DNA from: Craterostigma plantagineum
Lineage: Eukaryota; Streptophyta; Magnoliopsida; Lamiales; Linderniaceae
Reading direction: 5' to 3'
Assembly (NCBI GenBank): GCA_027422505.1
Contig: JAPQWV010000495.1
Location: 366,501 to 430,500, forward strand
Length of the DNA: 64,000 bases
A model generated the notes under the pieces. That model ran no database searches, was not told the origin of the DNA, and saw only the letters and a list, made by a program, of their open reading frames with translations. How positions within the stretch are numbered: position 1 is the first letter of the stretch; each line of letters opens with the position of its first letter. A program made the position numbers and the translations under genes. Shown here piece by piece: positions 8,943 to 20,500 of the stretch.

Positions 8943-11593
8943 TCAAAGTCCGAGCAGTATATAGTAAAGGAGAGTGATGGGAAGAGCGATCAACATTCCA
9001 AATATAACACTGCAAAGATGATCAAAGTAATTTCATGTTAACATTTGAGTGTGACAATGATAACTAATTGTATAAAATGACGAGATCTAACAAACCCTGT
9101 GCTAAGAATATCAGGATGAACATTATACTCCTTGGCAAAGACAAATGGAACAATCCCTTGTGGAAGAGCAGCCTGCAAGATTATATATCGAAACAATATT
9201 TATTATTAGAATATAACAATTTATATATATAGGTGTGTATGTTTGTATGATTGTGTCATCTGAGTAAAATATATATACCTGAACAATGGCAATGTGCAAG
9301 AGAACACCTCTGAGTCCAACAACTACAGAAGCAGCGGCCATAACAGCAGGTCCCATGAGGAATCGAACGGCCATTGAAAACGTAGCCACAGATTTTCCAC
9401 AAGCGATGATTCTCGGCTGAAGCGCCATGAACAAACCTGTAACAATCATCCCATAATAATAAAAATCAATTCTTGCATGGTAATAAAAATGTCAGGCGTC
9501 ATATAAAAATCAGTTCTTGGATACCTAGACTGAACATGGCCATTCCAAGACCAGCATCAGAGAGAATCTTGATCGAATGAGCAACGATAGCAGGCATTCC
9601 GACGTTCCACCTTCAAAGATCGAAGTTAATTAAAATTCAAGAAAAAATTTCGGTTGCTGCTTCGCGAAGATTTTGGTAATGGGCTATTTTGTAGTTGGTC
9701 ATTACGTTGATGATACCATTTATTTAGTTACCTGAATGAGACCAAGGACCAAGTGAGGCCAATGAGGCTCGAATAAGTGTTGGGATTTCTGATCAATTTA
9801 CGCCAAACCATGATTAGTATGAGCCGAGTCATGACACTAGCCGGTGGCATTGAAGTTGGCTTCGGTTCAACGATGTTCTTAGGTCGGAGCTCAGTGGTCG
9901 AGCTTGAGCCGAGCTTGGACAAAACTGGACCTTCTCTATCTGCTCTGTTAGTTTGACCTTGTTTGTTGCCGAAACTGAACTCATCACGGCCATAGTTCTC
10001 GTAATCTGTGTGCAATGTAATTAATAAATAAATCAAGAAAAGCACAAATGACCAAGCATGTGATGACTGACCAAGACAAAACAGTCCCAGAATTCTCGGA
10101 CGTTTGCTGTGTGTACTTGACAAACCAAGAACAGAATTATATGTACATCATTTCCCACCATTCTTATCTATCTATCTATCTATCTTGGAGGAAAAGGACA
10201 CAGCAAACAAGAACTCGCTTCAATCACAAGCTAATCAAAGAAAAACGACAAATACAGTTAGTTACACAGAAAAAACAATACATTCGGTATCCTAGGATAT
10301 TCTTCTAACCAAGAGTCAACTCGGGCATGGCAGCAACCCACAAGACTGACAACACAAGAAACATAGTAACTAAAACAATGAAAAAGAAAAAGAGGAAAAG
10401 GAGAAGATGGCTAGAGAAGGAAACAAGTTAATACCTTTAGATAGAGGACCAACGTTGAGCTCATTACCATAATCGTTACCGCCTCTGAAGACATGTATCC
10501 CACCTTCGGAGACAGGTGAAGCGCTAGAACTCCAAACAAACATATGGAGATCTTTACCGCCGCCGTCGTTGCCGTTCCCCTTCTTATTGGCTCCGGCGCC
10601 GGTCGCCGGAGAAAATATTCCGGCACTCACAGGCGCAGGGTACCCTGTATTCCCATGTCCAAACACCCCATTACCACCGACAACCCTTGACTGGTGGTTA
10701 CCGGCCCCATAACCGCCGCCACCCTCCTCGTCAAATCCGTAGTTAGACTGCCTCGGACTGATATTGTTGCCGCTGTTTTTGTTGCCGTTGACCATCGAGT
10801 AAAAATCGGCGTGATTGAAACTCGAGCCTCTCGGCGTAGGGTTTCTCGAGGACTGCAGAGAGTAAATCTCTGCGTTGGTTAAGTTCGACGGCCTCGGCGT
10901 TAGAGAAACGCCAGAGTTAATCCCGCCGTGAGATCTCCTCGAGAAAATCTCCGACTTCGAGCTAGCTGATTTTCTTACAGTGACGTGCAACTTGCCATCG
11001 TCGCCAACCTCGGCTTGAGTTTCCAACGGCTCTTTGCCGTCCAGGGATAGAATATCAGAATCAACCCTAAACGAAATGATCGAAGCAGCAGTATCTGGAA
11101 ACTGCTCTGCGATGAGCATCCTAGCACCTCTGTACTCGAACAAGAACAGCATCAGAGTGTACCATATTATGCACTGAAGCACGACGATCTGAACCATTAA
11201 AGAACCCGAGAAATCGCCGTACATGCCCTTCAGCAAAGGTATTCCCATAACGAGGGTGTTGGGAAGCGTTGATAGCGAAAAGAGCGTTATGGACCATTCG
11301 AGCGAGCCCCTTGAGCTTGCCCTCGACCAAATGGCTAGGAGGAAGAGTACGATGAGCTTTTGGAGCGTGTCAGCTGCTATGAACTTGAAGTTCATCTTGT
11401 AAGGGTCGTTTGATGCAATGAAGTGGAAAGAAAGCAAAGGGACGGCGAACAGAGCCACGAACCTATTGATGCCTGAACACTGATCTGGGGTGAAGATTTT
11501 CCACCATTTCACCGAACCGTAGGCTAGGATCATGGCCACGTAGAGGGGTACAACAGCTGTTAGCACATGGTACAAGTCCGTTAAACTGATCAT
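8943..11593 (-). CDS. PIN: PIN auxin efflux carrier, long-loop type
   Basis: Membrane carrier that exports auxin from the cell and sets the direction of polar auxin flow. Exons (minus strand): 11593-10435, 10005-9732, 9610-9525, 9436-9279, 9172-9096, 9009-8943. They sum to 1821 nt, 606 residues, with all phases consistent and GT-AG borders. The N-terminus starts [20 protein letters not shown] and forms the first five-helix bundle to about residue 160. A long hydrophilic loop follows, with TPRPSN, TPRGSS and SPRQSN kinase-type motifs and the D-L-H-M-F-V-W-S-S block. The second helix bundle starts at [10 protein letters not shown] and ends [11 protein letters not shown]. Conserved [12 protein letters not shown] and F-A-K-E-Y-N-V-H-P are present. 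The loop length marks a canonical plasma-membrane PIN. Whether it belongs to the PIN1, SoPIN1 or PIN3/7 clade cannot be settled by eye. Confidence 0.95.
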
Positions 11594-11905
11594 CGTTTCT
11601 TTCTAGTTCGTCAAGGTGGGTTTTTTATCCGCTTTCTCGCTTCAAAATGGGATCTTTCCTTTTTCCTTTCGCCACAACGGAGAATGTTGGAAAAGCTCTA
11701 GAGGTGGTTTTATGTAGCAGAGCAGAGAGAGATTATAGAAAAGTAAAATAAAAAAGAAAAATGTAATGAAAGGAAGGAAGCTCTTTGTTTGATGGTTATG
11801 ATGATTATGATGATGAAAAAAGCCAGGAAATAATGGTGTAAGAACGAGACCTGATTTTCTGGCAGATTTTGAGATGTGTATTGTATGCGTCTGTCTCTGT
11901 GGTGA

Positions 11906-11915
11906 ACTTTTATAG
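11906..11915 (-). promoter_or_regulatory. TATA box of the PIN gene
   Basis: Minus-strand CTATAAAAGT about 315 bp upstream of the PIN ATG. It implies a 5' UTR of roughly 290 nt, purine-rich in the coding sense. Confidence 0.5.
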
Positions 11916-12300
11916 CAGTCTCAAAACTTTCATATTCCGTACGTAAATATAATATTACAATGTTTTTTATACGCTACCATAACATTCATTTACTGTAGAT
12001 ACCAGTGGGTTCTGTATCTTCTTTTCTTGGTTAGCATCGATTGACAATTAAATTAATATCGTATTTTATTGAATATATGGGAACATAAATGGCAGACAAA
12101 GAAGTAAAAAGCTGATGATGTATTAAAGGAGAAGGAAAATAAAGAAAGAAGGCAACCCTGTCCTGTGGACGGGGGAGGCTCTTACATACGCCGAGATTCA
12201 TATAAATTCACCTGCATACATATTATGATTAAGAATTGTAGATCTTTTGGTCCAAATGATTATGAAAGTTTTGATTATTCCAAGTAATTATCTAAATTGA

Positions 12301-12342
12301 GGGGTACAAATTAGAAAACTCGGGGTACAAATTAGAAAACTC
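12301..12342. repeat. Perfect 21-bp tandem duplication
   Basis: The unit starting ggggtacaaattag occurs twice back to back (12301-12321 and 12322-12342), near the start of the proposed solo LTR. Confidence 0.9.
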
Positions 12343-12508
12343 GATATGCATGTTAAGTGATGTTTAAGTATGTGAAAATATTCAATTAAAGCTTGAATAT
12401 GGTTTAAATATTAAGAAAATCGAATTTGAGTGATCTTATGCTTAACTAGAATATTGATGTGATCACCTTGTTTTGAACGTTCTCGTTTGGATGGAATATC
12501 ACTGTGTG

Positions 12509-12790
12509 CTATATATGGAAAATATGTTCCGATAAGTGGTATGTGGATTGTACGCATGATTGAGTTATATAGGGAAAAAATATCGTCTGAGATCACGCTG
12601 ATATGATTAAGCTATATATGGAAGATATATTGTACTAAGTGATATATGAGCTGTACACGAGATTGGGTTATCTTAGGAAAGAATACCACTGTGATCACCC
12701 GGATATGATTAAGCTATATATGGAAAAGATATGCTGATTATGTGTGTAATATGATGATTGATTCTACATATGGAATGTGCTGACTAACGG
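12509..12790. repeat. Degenerate ~102-bp tandem repeat
   Basis: Units beginning CTATATATGGAA start at 12509, 12612 and 12714 (periods 103 and 102). Each continues with a variable A/T stretch and a GATNACNC-type block. The third unit is decayed. The array lies inside the proposed solo LTR, in what would be U3. Confidence 0.7.
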
Positions 12791-13738
12791 ATGAGATTAC
12801 CCTGGAATGAAAGCAAATCTGTGGTATTTATGGTAAGAATTCATGTTGACCGTTGAGTTTAATTGGTTTATTCTTGGCATGATTTCTTGAGTTAATGCAC
12901 GTGCTAATTGAGCTGTCTATAGCATATTTTTCGTGCTTAACTTTCCTTGTGAAGTGGAGAAACGATTCGTGGCCTATATAGAAGACAAACACTTCACGCG
13001 AAGAGTACAACAATGAACACACAAGCTATCAAATTCCTTAGACGATCTGAGCTTTACTTTGCGATTCATTTGTAGTTTGTGTTTGAGCTATCATTTGAGA
13101 ATCTGTACTCTTTTGAGCGATCCCTAGAAACTCCAAATCCTACATCCTTGTCTTCGGACGTGTGAGCGCACAAAGAAGCACGAGTGGAGTCTTATGCACG
13201 TGGAGGGACGAATTTTGTGGATTCGGTGGCCCTTCGGTAGCAAGCTGCATCCAGTCGGGGAATAGGTTTCCTGGGTAAACGACGTGGATCGAAACTTGGC
13301 GTGTGTCAGCCTAGAACGAGGTCTAGTATCCATAGTGCTTCGGTTGTGAACGGGTCAATCATAGTGTAACCGGTAATACCTAGTGATTGATTGGAACTCT
13401 TGGGGAGATCACACTCCAAGGACAGGATTAAACCTCAGTTGGGGATATAACCTGTATAAAAATTCCGTCTCACTTTACTTTCTGCTATTTACTTTTTCTG
13501 TGAGACAAACCCGAAACGTTGGCAAATAACCAGGTGATATCGTTTAAAGGATTTCTGAGACTAACGTGATATTCTGTAAACAGGGTTAGTGAGATAACAT
13601 ATACAACCTTACTGCTCTCTAGGAAATAACGTGCTCTGCAATATCTTCTTAAAGAAAAGTAGTTTTCAAAGGAGAAAAAGCCAAAACTTTTTAAAGCCTA
13701 ATTCAACCCTCCCCCTCTTAGGCATATTTTACACTTCA

Positions 13739-13744
13739 AGAACA

Positions 13745-13782
<38 letters not shown>

Positions 13783-15358
13783 TTAGTATTGGGTGGCTCC
13801 TCTTTATTAACTGGACTTGGCATTATTGCCCTCATATGCTTTTTGAAGGTTTTGAGTATAGAGTAATAAAAAATAATATAAATAGTGTGAACAAGAATAA
13901 TATATATTATTGTTACCATTACCATGCCTACATATATTGGTTCGTGCATTACCTGCCAATCAACTATAAAAAAAAAAAAGCTTCAACTGAAGAAAATGTA
14001 TATATTTTATAAGAACGCCCTTAGCTTTCGTTTTCTATGCAAGGGAAAAAGTTTAAACAGCATCAGAAACAAAAGAATCGCATTATTACTAATTTCATAT
14101 GACCATATAAAAAACTAAAAATAGATTTCAAAACTAGAAACGAATGGGCGTTTAGATTTTAGAGAAATGTGCGTGCCAATATAAAGATTCTTGTCCACTT
14201 CAGTCCGTATGATATTTCATCATTTTAGGTTTGTCTTTATGACTCATGCAACGACATTTACATATGTTTGGCCACTTTTTCCTTTTTTATTTTTTTGGAT
14301 GTCGGAAGAAATATTTTCATGGACCCACTCATAAATAGTTTGTCACCTCCTCTTTTACTTTCTGTTGTTTAATTCGTGCAAGATAATTAACATATATATA
14401 GCCATAAAGTTTTACTTTTTCTTCCTCGCTACAAACAATTTAATAGTTGGCATAAAACTGTGCATACTCAGATAAAAGTAAGCTGCTAAATAAATAGTAA
14501 AGAATTAGAAATAAGGAATGCGAGGAAATGCAGATACAAAGACCATGCCTGAGTATGTTGGTCATTGTCCAGCTACAGACATATATTATCCTCTTTAGAC
14601 CAAAGCTCGAGAATTATGCTTAATATAGAAAAACATCTTATATTTGCTTCACGAAACGACAAGAATCGTTTTCGACAATATAAAAAATAATTCAACGAGA
14701 GAATGAGAACAAAATCTTACCGAATCAGAGGATACATGCAAGAAAAAGGAAATCAACGGAACGAAATAAGGGTTTGGTTGAAAATTGAAGAAGGATCTAA
14801 TAAGAACATTTTTTTTATCCTCACAAAAAAAATAATAATCTTTAGTTTTTTCTGTGGTCCTCGGAAGAATATTCTTGAAAACAGTTTTCGAATTTTTCTT
14901 TTGGGGCCAAAAGAGAATCGTATTTTTGTATCTCTGACGACCGTTCGAAAGGAACTGCAAAAGGCTAAAATGCAAAGGAAGCGCCGAACCAATTAAAGGG
15001 AAAGTGATCGGAAAGGGAATCTAAATAAACAAGAAAACATTCGACACGTGTCACGGCGAGCCAATGTAATGATTGGGCCAAGTAAAAACAAGTACAGTCC
15101 ATCAAATTAAAAAATTGATGATGCATCCCTTGCCATTTTTTAGTATAACACGAGTTATTAAAAGACAGAATAGAGTAGAGACACCATTTATTTCCCACTT
15201 CTATCTGACCCAACCCATAATAAGCCCAATAGGCCCAACCCATAATTGAGGAGCCTTGGATTGGATTGGATGGCTATACCAAATCTCAGTCAAAGCCCTA
15301 GCTAGCTTACTTGGCCACACACAATCAATCATCATCCAATTTTCTGCAGAATAAGAAA
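13739..15358. other. Intergenic region upstream of CPN10
   Basis: (ATT)n microsatellite at 13747-13783. Otherwise AT-rich DNA with no recognisable gene. Overlapping short readings on both strands at about 14649-14996 have no family resemblance. A small perfect hairpin (tcttttgg/ccaaaaga) lies near 14898. Confidence 0.6.
15043..15052. promoter_or_regulatory. G-box palindrome upstream of CPN10
   Basis: GACACGTGTC, a perfect palindrome with a CACGTG core, about 310 bp before the CPN10 ATG. It is a candidate bZIP/bHLH site. Function is inferred from the motif alone. Confidence 0.4.
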
Positions 15359-16112
15359 ATGTCTAAGCGATTGATCCCACTCTTGAACAGCGTTTTGGTT
15401 GAGAAGATCGTTCCTCCATCAAAGACATCAGCTGGGATTCTTCTAACCGAGAAAACCAGTAAGGTAGAAAGACCTTTTTCTTTTCTCTTTTTAGGCATAT
15501 TAATTGATGGGTTTGGTTTGAAATGTTAAACATTGTGTTGGGAGTTAATAATGATTCAAGGTTCTGTTTTTTTTTTGTGCTTGTTGTGTTTGGAGTTGAA
15601 AATAACGATCCAAGTTGAAATGTTTTGGCTGATCATTGTTATTACATTCTTATGGGTAGTAGGTAGCAGTCAGTGTAAGAGCTGGGAATTGTTGATGAGT
15701 TTCATTTCAACTTAAACATAGTATTAGAGTAGAATGCACTTATTCAATATCAAACTTTCTTTTGCTTAATGACTTACGTAATCACCAAGTAGACATGACA
15801 TGGCGTTTCGTTTGTTGGGAATGTTGTCCTTATGTCAATGTCCCTATATTTGAAGTTGGGTTGAATTAATGGGGGGAAATGCGATAGTGATTATTAGTTA
15901 TGTTTATCGAAATGCGGACTTTGATTGACTAGTTTCAGTTGTGCATGCTTGGTTTTTCCGAACTGAAACTGAATGTGCAGTACAAATTTTAGTTAAACTC
16001 GGGGAAGGTTGTTGCTGTTGGCCCTGGAACTCATGACAGAGAAGGGAATCTTATTCCAGTGAGTGTTAAAGAAGGAGACACCGTCTTGTTGCCCGAGTAT
16101 GGTGGAACTCAA
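15359..16112 (+). pseudogene. CPN10: 10-kDa chaperonin (CPN10/GroES), 3' exon missing
   Basis: CPN10 caps the mitochondrial HSP60 folding chamber. Exon 1 (15359-15463) gives MSKRLIPLLNSVLVEKIVPP and the mobile-loop region K-T-S-A-G-I-L-L. Exon 2 (15993-16112) gives LNSGKVVAVGPGTHDRE and T-V-L-L-P-E-Y-G-G-T-Q. That is 75 residues against about 97 in the family. The final strand, normally ending near L-G-E-K-E-Y-x-L-Y-R-D-E-D-I-L-G, is not found between 16113 and MED26 in any frame I could read. Reading through exon 2 meets a stop near 16212 after a (TA)n run. The acceptor used is TTTTAG. A better-looking GTGCAG lies 12 nt upstream, but using it would add an in-frame stop. A copia element is inserted 0.9 kb downstream. 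Either a broken copy, or a gene whose last exon I failed to recognise. Confidence 0.65.
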
Positions 16113-17000
16113 GTGATACTATTAAGTGTTATATATATATATATATATGTGTGTGTGTATCCTAAATGATGCGTTACTTATTAATATATCCAATGACTTT
16201 GCGGGTATATAGTCGTTGACATTTAAGTTCAATAAATTTGTAGTTTGTGTATAGTATTATTATTTTGTTGCCCAACCGTTGCTTTTTCTATTTACTAATT
16301 GCTTGAAGAGGAGAAGGTATGTGGGCTGTCATTTCATGGCCTACCTTGATCTTCAACTAGATTTCCAAATATTTCAAGGCATACTCTCTTTGAACCAGAA
16401 AATTGTAATATATAAGATTCATTTAATGCCGCCCAACTGTGGAGAATTATTTTTTCCCTTACGTCGCCTTATCTCCTGATTTTATACTTTAGTCTTGTCA
16501 AGTTTCAACGAGGATGCAAAAGAAGTAAGCCGTTTATTCCGTCATCTAGAATTTTTCAAAGTGAAGTAACAAAACAAGGAAATCATTCGAAAATCCTGAA
16601 ATGCGATTCTAAATTTTTCATCAAAAGCAAAGGTTTGAGATGCTCATATAAAAAATAGCACCACCATCATAATGGAATACGCGTGTTTTCATTTTATTAA
16701 GTCAAAGAAAAGATATTACGGCAAGTCTATATTATCTTGCTTTTATGGCTGCTGATAGGATACTGGAAAGAGATAGGATTAGGACGAACCCCATATTTGC
16801 TTATGCCTCTATCTCAAGCCAAGTTGAATTTATTAAAAATATGTTCTTTTATAACCAAAAACAAAAAGAGAAAACCTGTCATTGTTTCAATCCAACATGA
16901 TATGAAAATTTCCTTTCAGATTTGAGCTTCTTCAGTTTGCATCAATATCCCCACCAAAACGGATTGTGATTGCCATTTTTTGTATGCTCGGCATACTTAA
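16113..17000 (+). other. Sequence between CPN10 exon 2 and the copia element
   Basis: AT-rich, with (TA)n/(TG)n at about 16129-16159. It is probably the last CPN10 intron or decayed 3' region. No exon was recognised. Confidence 0.5.
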
Positions 17001-17005
17001 TTGGA
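17001..17005. repeat. Target-site duplication, left (ttgga)
   Basis: Matches 22390-22394 on the other side of the copia element. Confidence 0.75.
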
Positions 17006-17465
17006 TATTGAAAGAAGATCTTGCTCACGATGAAGAATTCAGTGATGAACATCACAGCAGAGAGGATGTTAATATTGGTTCATGTTCTATTGAATGTTCT
17101 ATTGATGAGCCGAAGTTACAAGTGAAGAAGAAAGCGTCAGTCACTTATAAAGACGCATTACTCAATCAGCCCAACCATTTAAAGCTCGCTAGTTAAAACG
17201 GTTATGAGGGGCATTTTCGTCTTTTGACCTAATTTTCCTTTTGGACTTTAAATCAGTCATCTTCTTCGCGCGAACACTTGATTTGGGTGATTCATCTTTC
17301 ATTGTAATTGAGCTGATAAAATGAGCTATGAAATGCTCTCGCTCTCGTCTTTGTAAAGCTACTCATCAATAAAGGTCTAGCTGTTCCGTGGATGTAGGAT
17401 ATTTTAGATCCGAACCACGTTAATTTTCGGTGTTATTTTTACAATCAATCGCCACAATCTTGTTA
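17006..17465 (+). repeat. 5' LTR of copia element
   Basis: 460 bp, identical by eye to 21930-22389. It contains a poly(A)-signal-like AATAAA (in catcaataaaggtc) and part of an open frame that the internal polyprotein also uses in the 3' copy. Confidence 0.9.
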
Positions 17466-17479
17466 TGGTATCAGAGAGC
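17466..17479 (+). promoter_or_regulatory. Primer binding site (initiator tRNA-Met type)
   Basis: TGGTATCAGAG directly after the 5' LTR, the standard copia primer site. Confidence 0.85.
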
Positions 17480-17530
17480 AGCTGCGCAATCATCTGATTC
17501 AGCTCGCCAATCGAATTACTTCTTGTGATC

Positions 17531-20500
17531 ATGTCTACCGAGGTACCACAGCCGCCGCCGCAGGTGAACAATGTTCCTCTTCAGCAGAATAATCTCAGTC
17601 TTGGAAATGATCCGTATGCCTTGAGCAGCAACGACAATTCTGGTCAATTGCTCGTCCATGAGTCCTTGAATGGTGATAATTACATGACCTGGAGCAGGGC
17701 AATGATGATTGCCCTGACTGGAAGGAATAAAGAGGGGTTTGTGAATGGTGAATTGGTCGCACCACCTGCTACAGACGCGGATAAGCTCAGCTCGTGGAAA
17801 AGGAATAACAATATCGTCATATCTTGGATTTTGAATGCGGTAAGCAAAGATATTTCTGCCAGTATACTCTATAGTTCCTCGGCCAGGGAGGTTTGGATTG
17901 ATCTGCACGAGAGATTTGGACAATCCAACAAGCCGAGGATCTTTCAATTGAAGAAAGATCTGATTAACCTTGCGCAGGGTTCGAGCAGCATCTCAGCTTA
18001 TTTCACAAAACTTAAGACCCTCTGGGATGAACTTGCGAGTTATAGGCCGCCGTGCCAATGTTCTTGCGGAGGAATTAATGGAATCAAGACTTTCTTGGAT
18101 GAAGAATACGTCCTTACATTTCTCATGGGACTCAATGATAGCTATTCGCAGATGAGAGGACAAATCCTCTTAATGGATCCCATTCCCTCAATCAACAAGG
18201 TCTTCTCATTAGTGGTGCAAGAAGAGAAACAAAGAGCCATAGCCCCTGGCTATGCTCGGACAACAGATGACCAAACTACCAATATGGCCATGATGGCAGC
18301 GAAAAATGACCAAGATCCGACCAAGAGAGGCTTCTACAATGCCAAAAAGGAACCTGCCAGACCCGTGTGTGTTCACTGTGGAAAGAAAGGCCACACTATT
18401 GATACGTGCTACCAGCTCCACGGTTATCCTCCTGGATTCAAGCAAAACCCCAGGTACAAGAATGCCAAGGTGAATCAAGTTATGACAGACAATGCTTCTA
18501 GAGGACCTCAGCAAGGGTATCAGATGAACCAGTTCAGTCATCAGACTAAGACCAGTTCTGTCTGCCGAGGGGATGGGTTGGTCCAGCTTCAAGTTACACC
18601 CTTCCAACTCCAAAGCTTGAGGACACTGATCAACCAGACTGGACCTTCATCAGACAGCCCCGAGACTGCTCAACAGGTAGAAAAAGGCTCAGGTATGGTC
18701 CTCTCTTTCAGCTTGCCTAAATTGGATAATCAGCTAGTTTGGCTTCTTGATTCAGGGGCTACCAAACATGTTTGTGGAAATAAGAGGCTGCTGCATGATT
18801 TACATGATATTGTTGAGTCAACAGTCATCTTACCTGATAACACAACCATTAATGTCAAACAGGCAGGCACATTTTCTTTAAATCAGTTCATCACTCTAAG
18901 GAATGTACTTTATGTGCCACAATTCCAGTTCAACCTTATTTCTGTCAGTTCCTTGGTCAGGGATATCAATTGTAGGTTTATTTTTCAAGCTAATGAGTTC
19001 ATAATACAGGACCCTTCATACCAAGTGATTGGCAAGGGTAGGGAGGTTGATGGACTATACATGATACATGCTGACAATCGACTAGAACTTCTTACTGATA
19101 ATTCTGCTTTGGTGAATAAGATCACGGCTGCTCCTTGGCATGCTAGGCTAGGGCACCCATCAGATAAGGCCTTAGACTTGTTAAAACATAGGCTGAAGGA
19201 TGTAAATAAGTCTCATGACACCTTTTGTAAAATCTGCCCTGTTTCGAAGCAGAGAAGAAACTCTTTTCCAAATGAAAATAAAATTGCTTGCTCTAATTTT
19301 GATTTGATTCATTGCGATATTTGGGGGCCTTTTCATGTGCCATCACACCTTCAACATCAATACTTTCTGACCATTGTAGATGACCACTCTAGATTTACGT
19401 GGCTTTTTATGATTAAACATAAGTCCGAGGTACACTCTATACTGAACTATTTCCTGAATCTGACAGAAGTACAGTTTGGTTGCAAAGTTAAGGTAGTAAG
19501 AACGGACAATGCTAAAGAATTTAACTTGGTCAATCTGTTTAGGAATAGAGGCATTATACATCACTTGTCTTGTGTGCAAACGCCGCAACAAAACTCGGTC
19601 GTAGAAAGAAAACATCAACATCTCTTGAACGTTGCTAGATCGCTTTATTTCCAGTCTAACATTCCCATTGAATACTGGTCCGAGTGTGTCTTGACTGCAG
19701 CCTATTTGATAAATAGAACTCCCTCAGTTAACTTAGGAGGCAAAAGCCCATATGACCTTATGTACCGAAAGGATGCAGATTATGGTTGCTTGCGTGTTTT
19801 TGGATGTCTTTGCTTTTGCTCCACTCTTGCTGCAGGTAGAAAGAAGTTTGATCCTAGGTCTCGTGAGTGCGTGTTCATTGGTTATCCTACTGGTGTGAAA
19901 GGATACAAAGTTCTGGACTTGAACACGAGGGAAGTCTTCATTTCCCGTGATGTCTGGTTCAAGGAGGATGTCTTTCCTTTCAAGGAGCACCTTCCATATG
20001 CTGGTGAAGATCCGTTTAGTTCCTTGGTTCTGCCCAGACCCTACTTGGGAGAGGCAGTACCTGATATGGCTGAAAACAGCCAAAATGATGCCCAGGATCA
20101 GCCCCAGCCGACCATACCAGACCACATTTCAGAGAACTTGGCAGCAGAAACTAGTGACCCTCAAGACACAAGTGGAGGGAATCCACCACAGGCTGACTCG
20201 GAGCATCACACCAGATCAAGAAGGGAGTCCAGAAAACCTGCTTATCTGCAGGATTATTACTGCAATGGGTTCAAACAGAGGCAAAACCTATATCCCATTT
20301 CCAGAATGCTGAGCTATAAGAGATTCTCTAAAGATTATCTGGGATTCATCAATAGTATGTCTGTGGGAATTGAGCCTAGGAGCTATGCACAGGCGGCCCA
20401 GATTGATGAATGGCAGCGTGCTATGAAGGAGGAACTGAGGGCTCTTGAGGAGAACAATACCTGGTCCCTTGTTACACTTCCTGAAGGAAAAACAGCCATA

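Larger units (their letters stand above)
12237..13738 (+). mobile_element. Probable solo LTR of a copia (Sirevirus-like) element
   Basis: The right end has the signature of large plant copia LTRs: a poly-purine stretch, then AATTCAACCCTCCCCCTCTT and a final ...CACTTCA. It starts TGTAGATCTTTTGG at 12237. The five bases before it (agaat) and after it (agaac) match at four of five, a possible target-site duplication. A TATA-like CCTATATAGAAG at about 12973 would be the promoter. No gag or pol reading follows, so it looks like a solo LTR left by recombination. The start point is the least certain part. Confidence 0.55.

Noticed and set aside
9123..9449. PIN 3' exon read as a separate small gene
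   Set aside because: It is exons 4 and part of the intron of the PIN gene. Splice sites on both sides keep the PIN frame.
14649..14996. Overlapping readings on both strands, about 80-108 codons
   Set aside because: Both strands are open by chance over a low-complexity A/T region. No motif, and no splice partners.
16966..17196. Small plus-strand reading repeating the tail of the copia polyprotein
   Set aside because: It is the 5' LTR copy of the LTR-encoded tail fused to flanking sequence. There is no reason to think it is translated.
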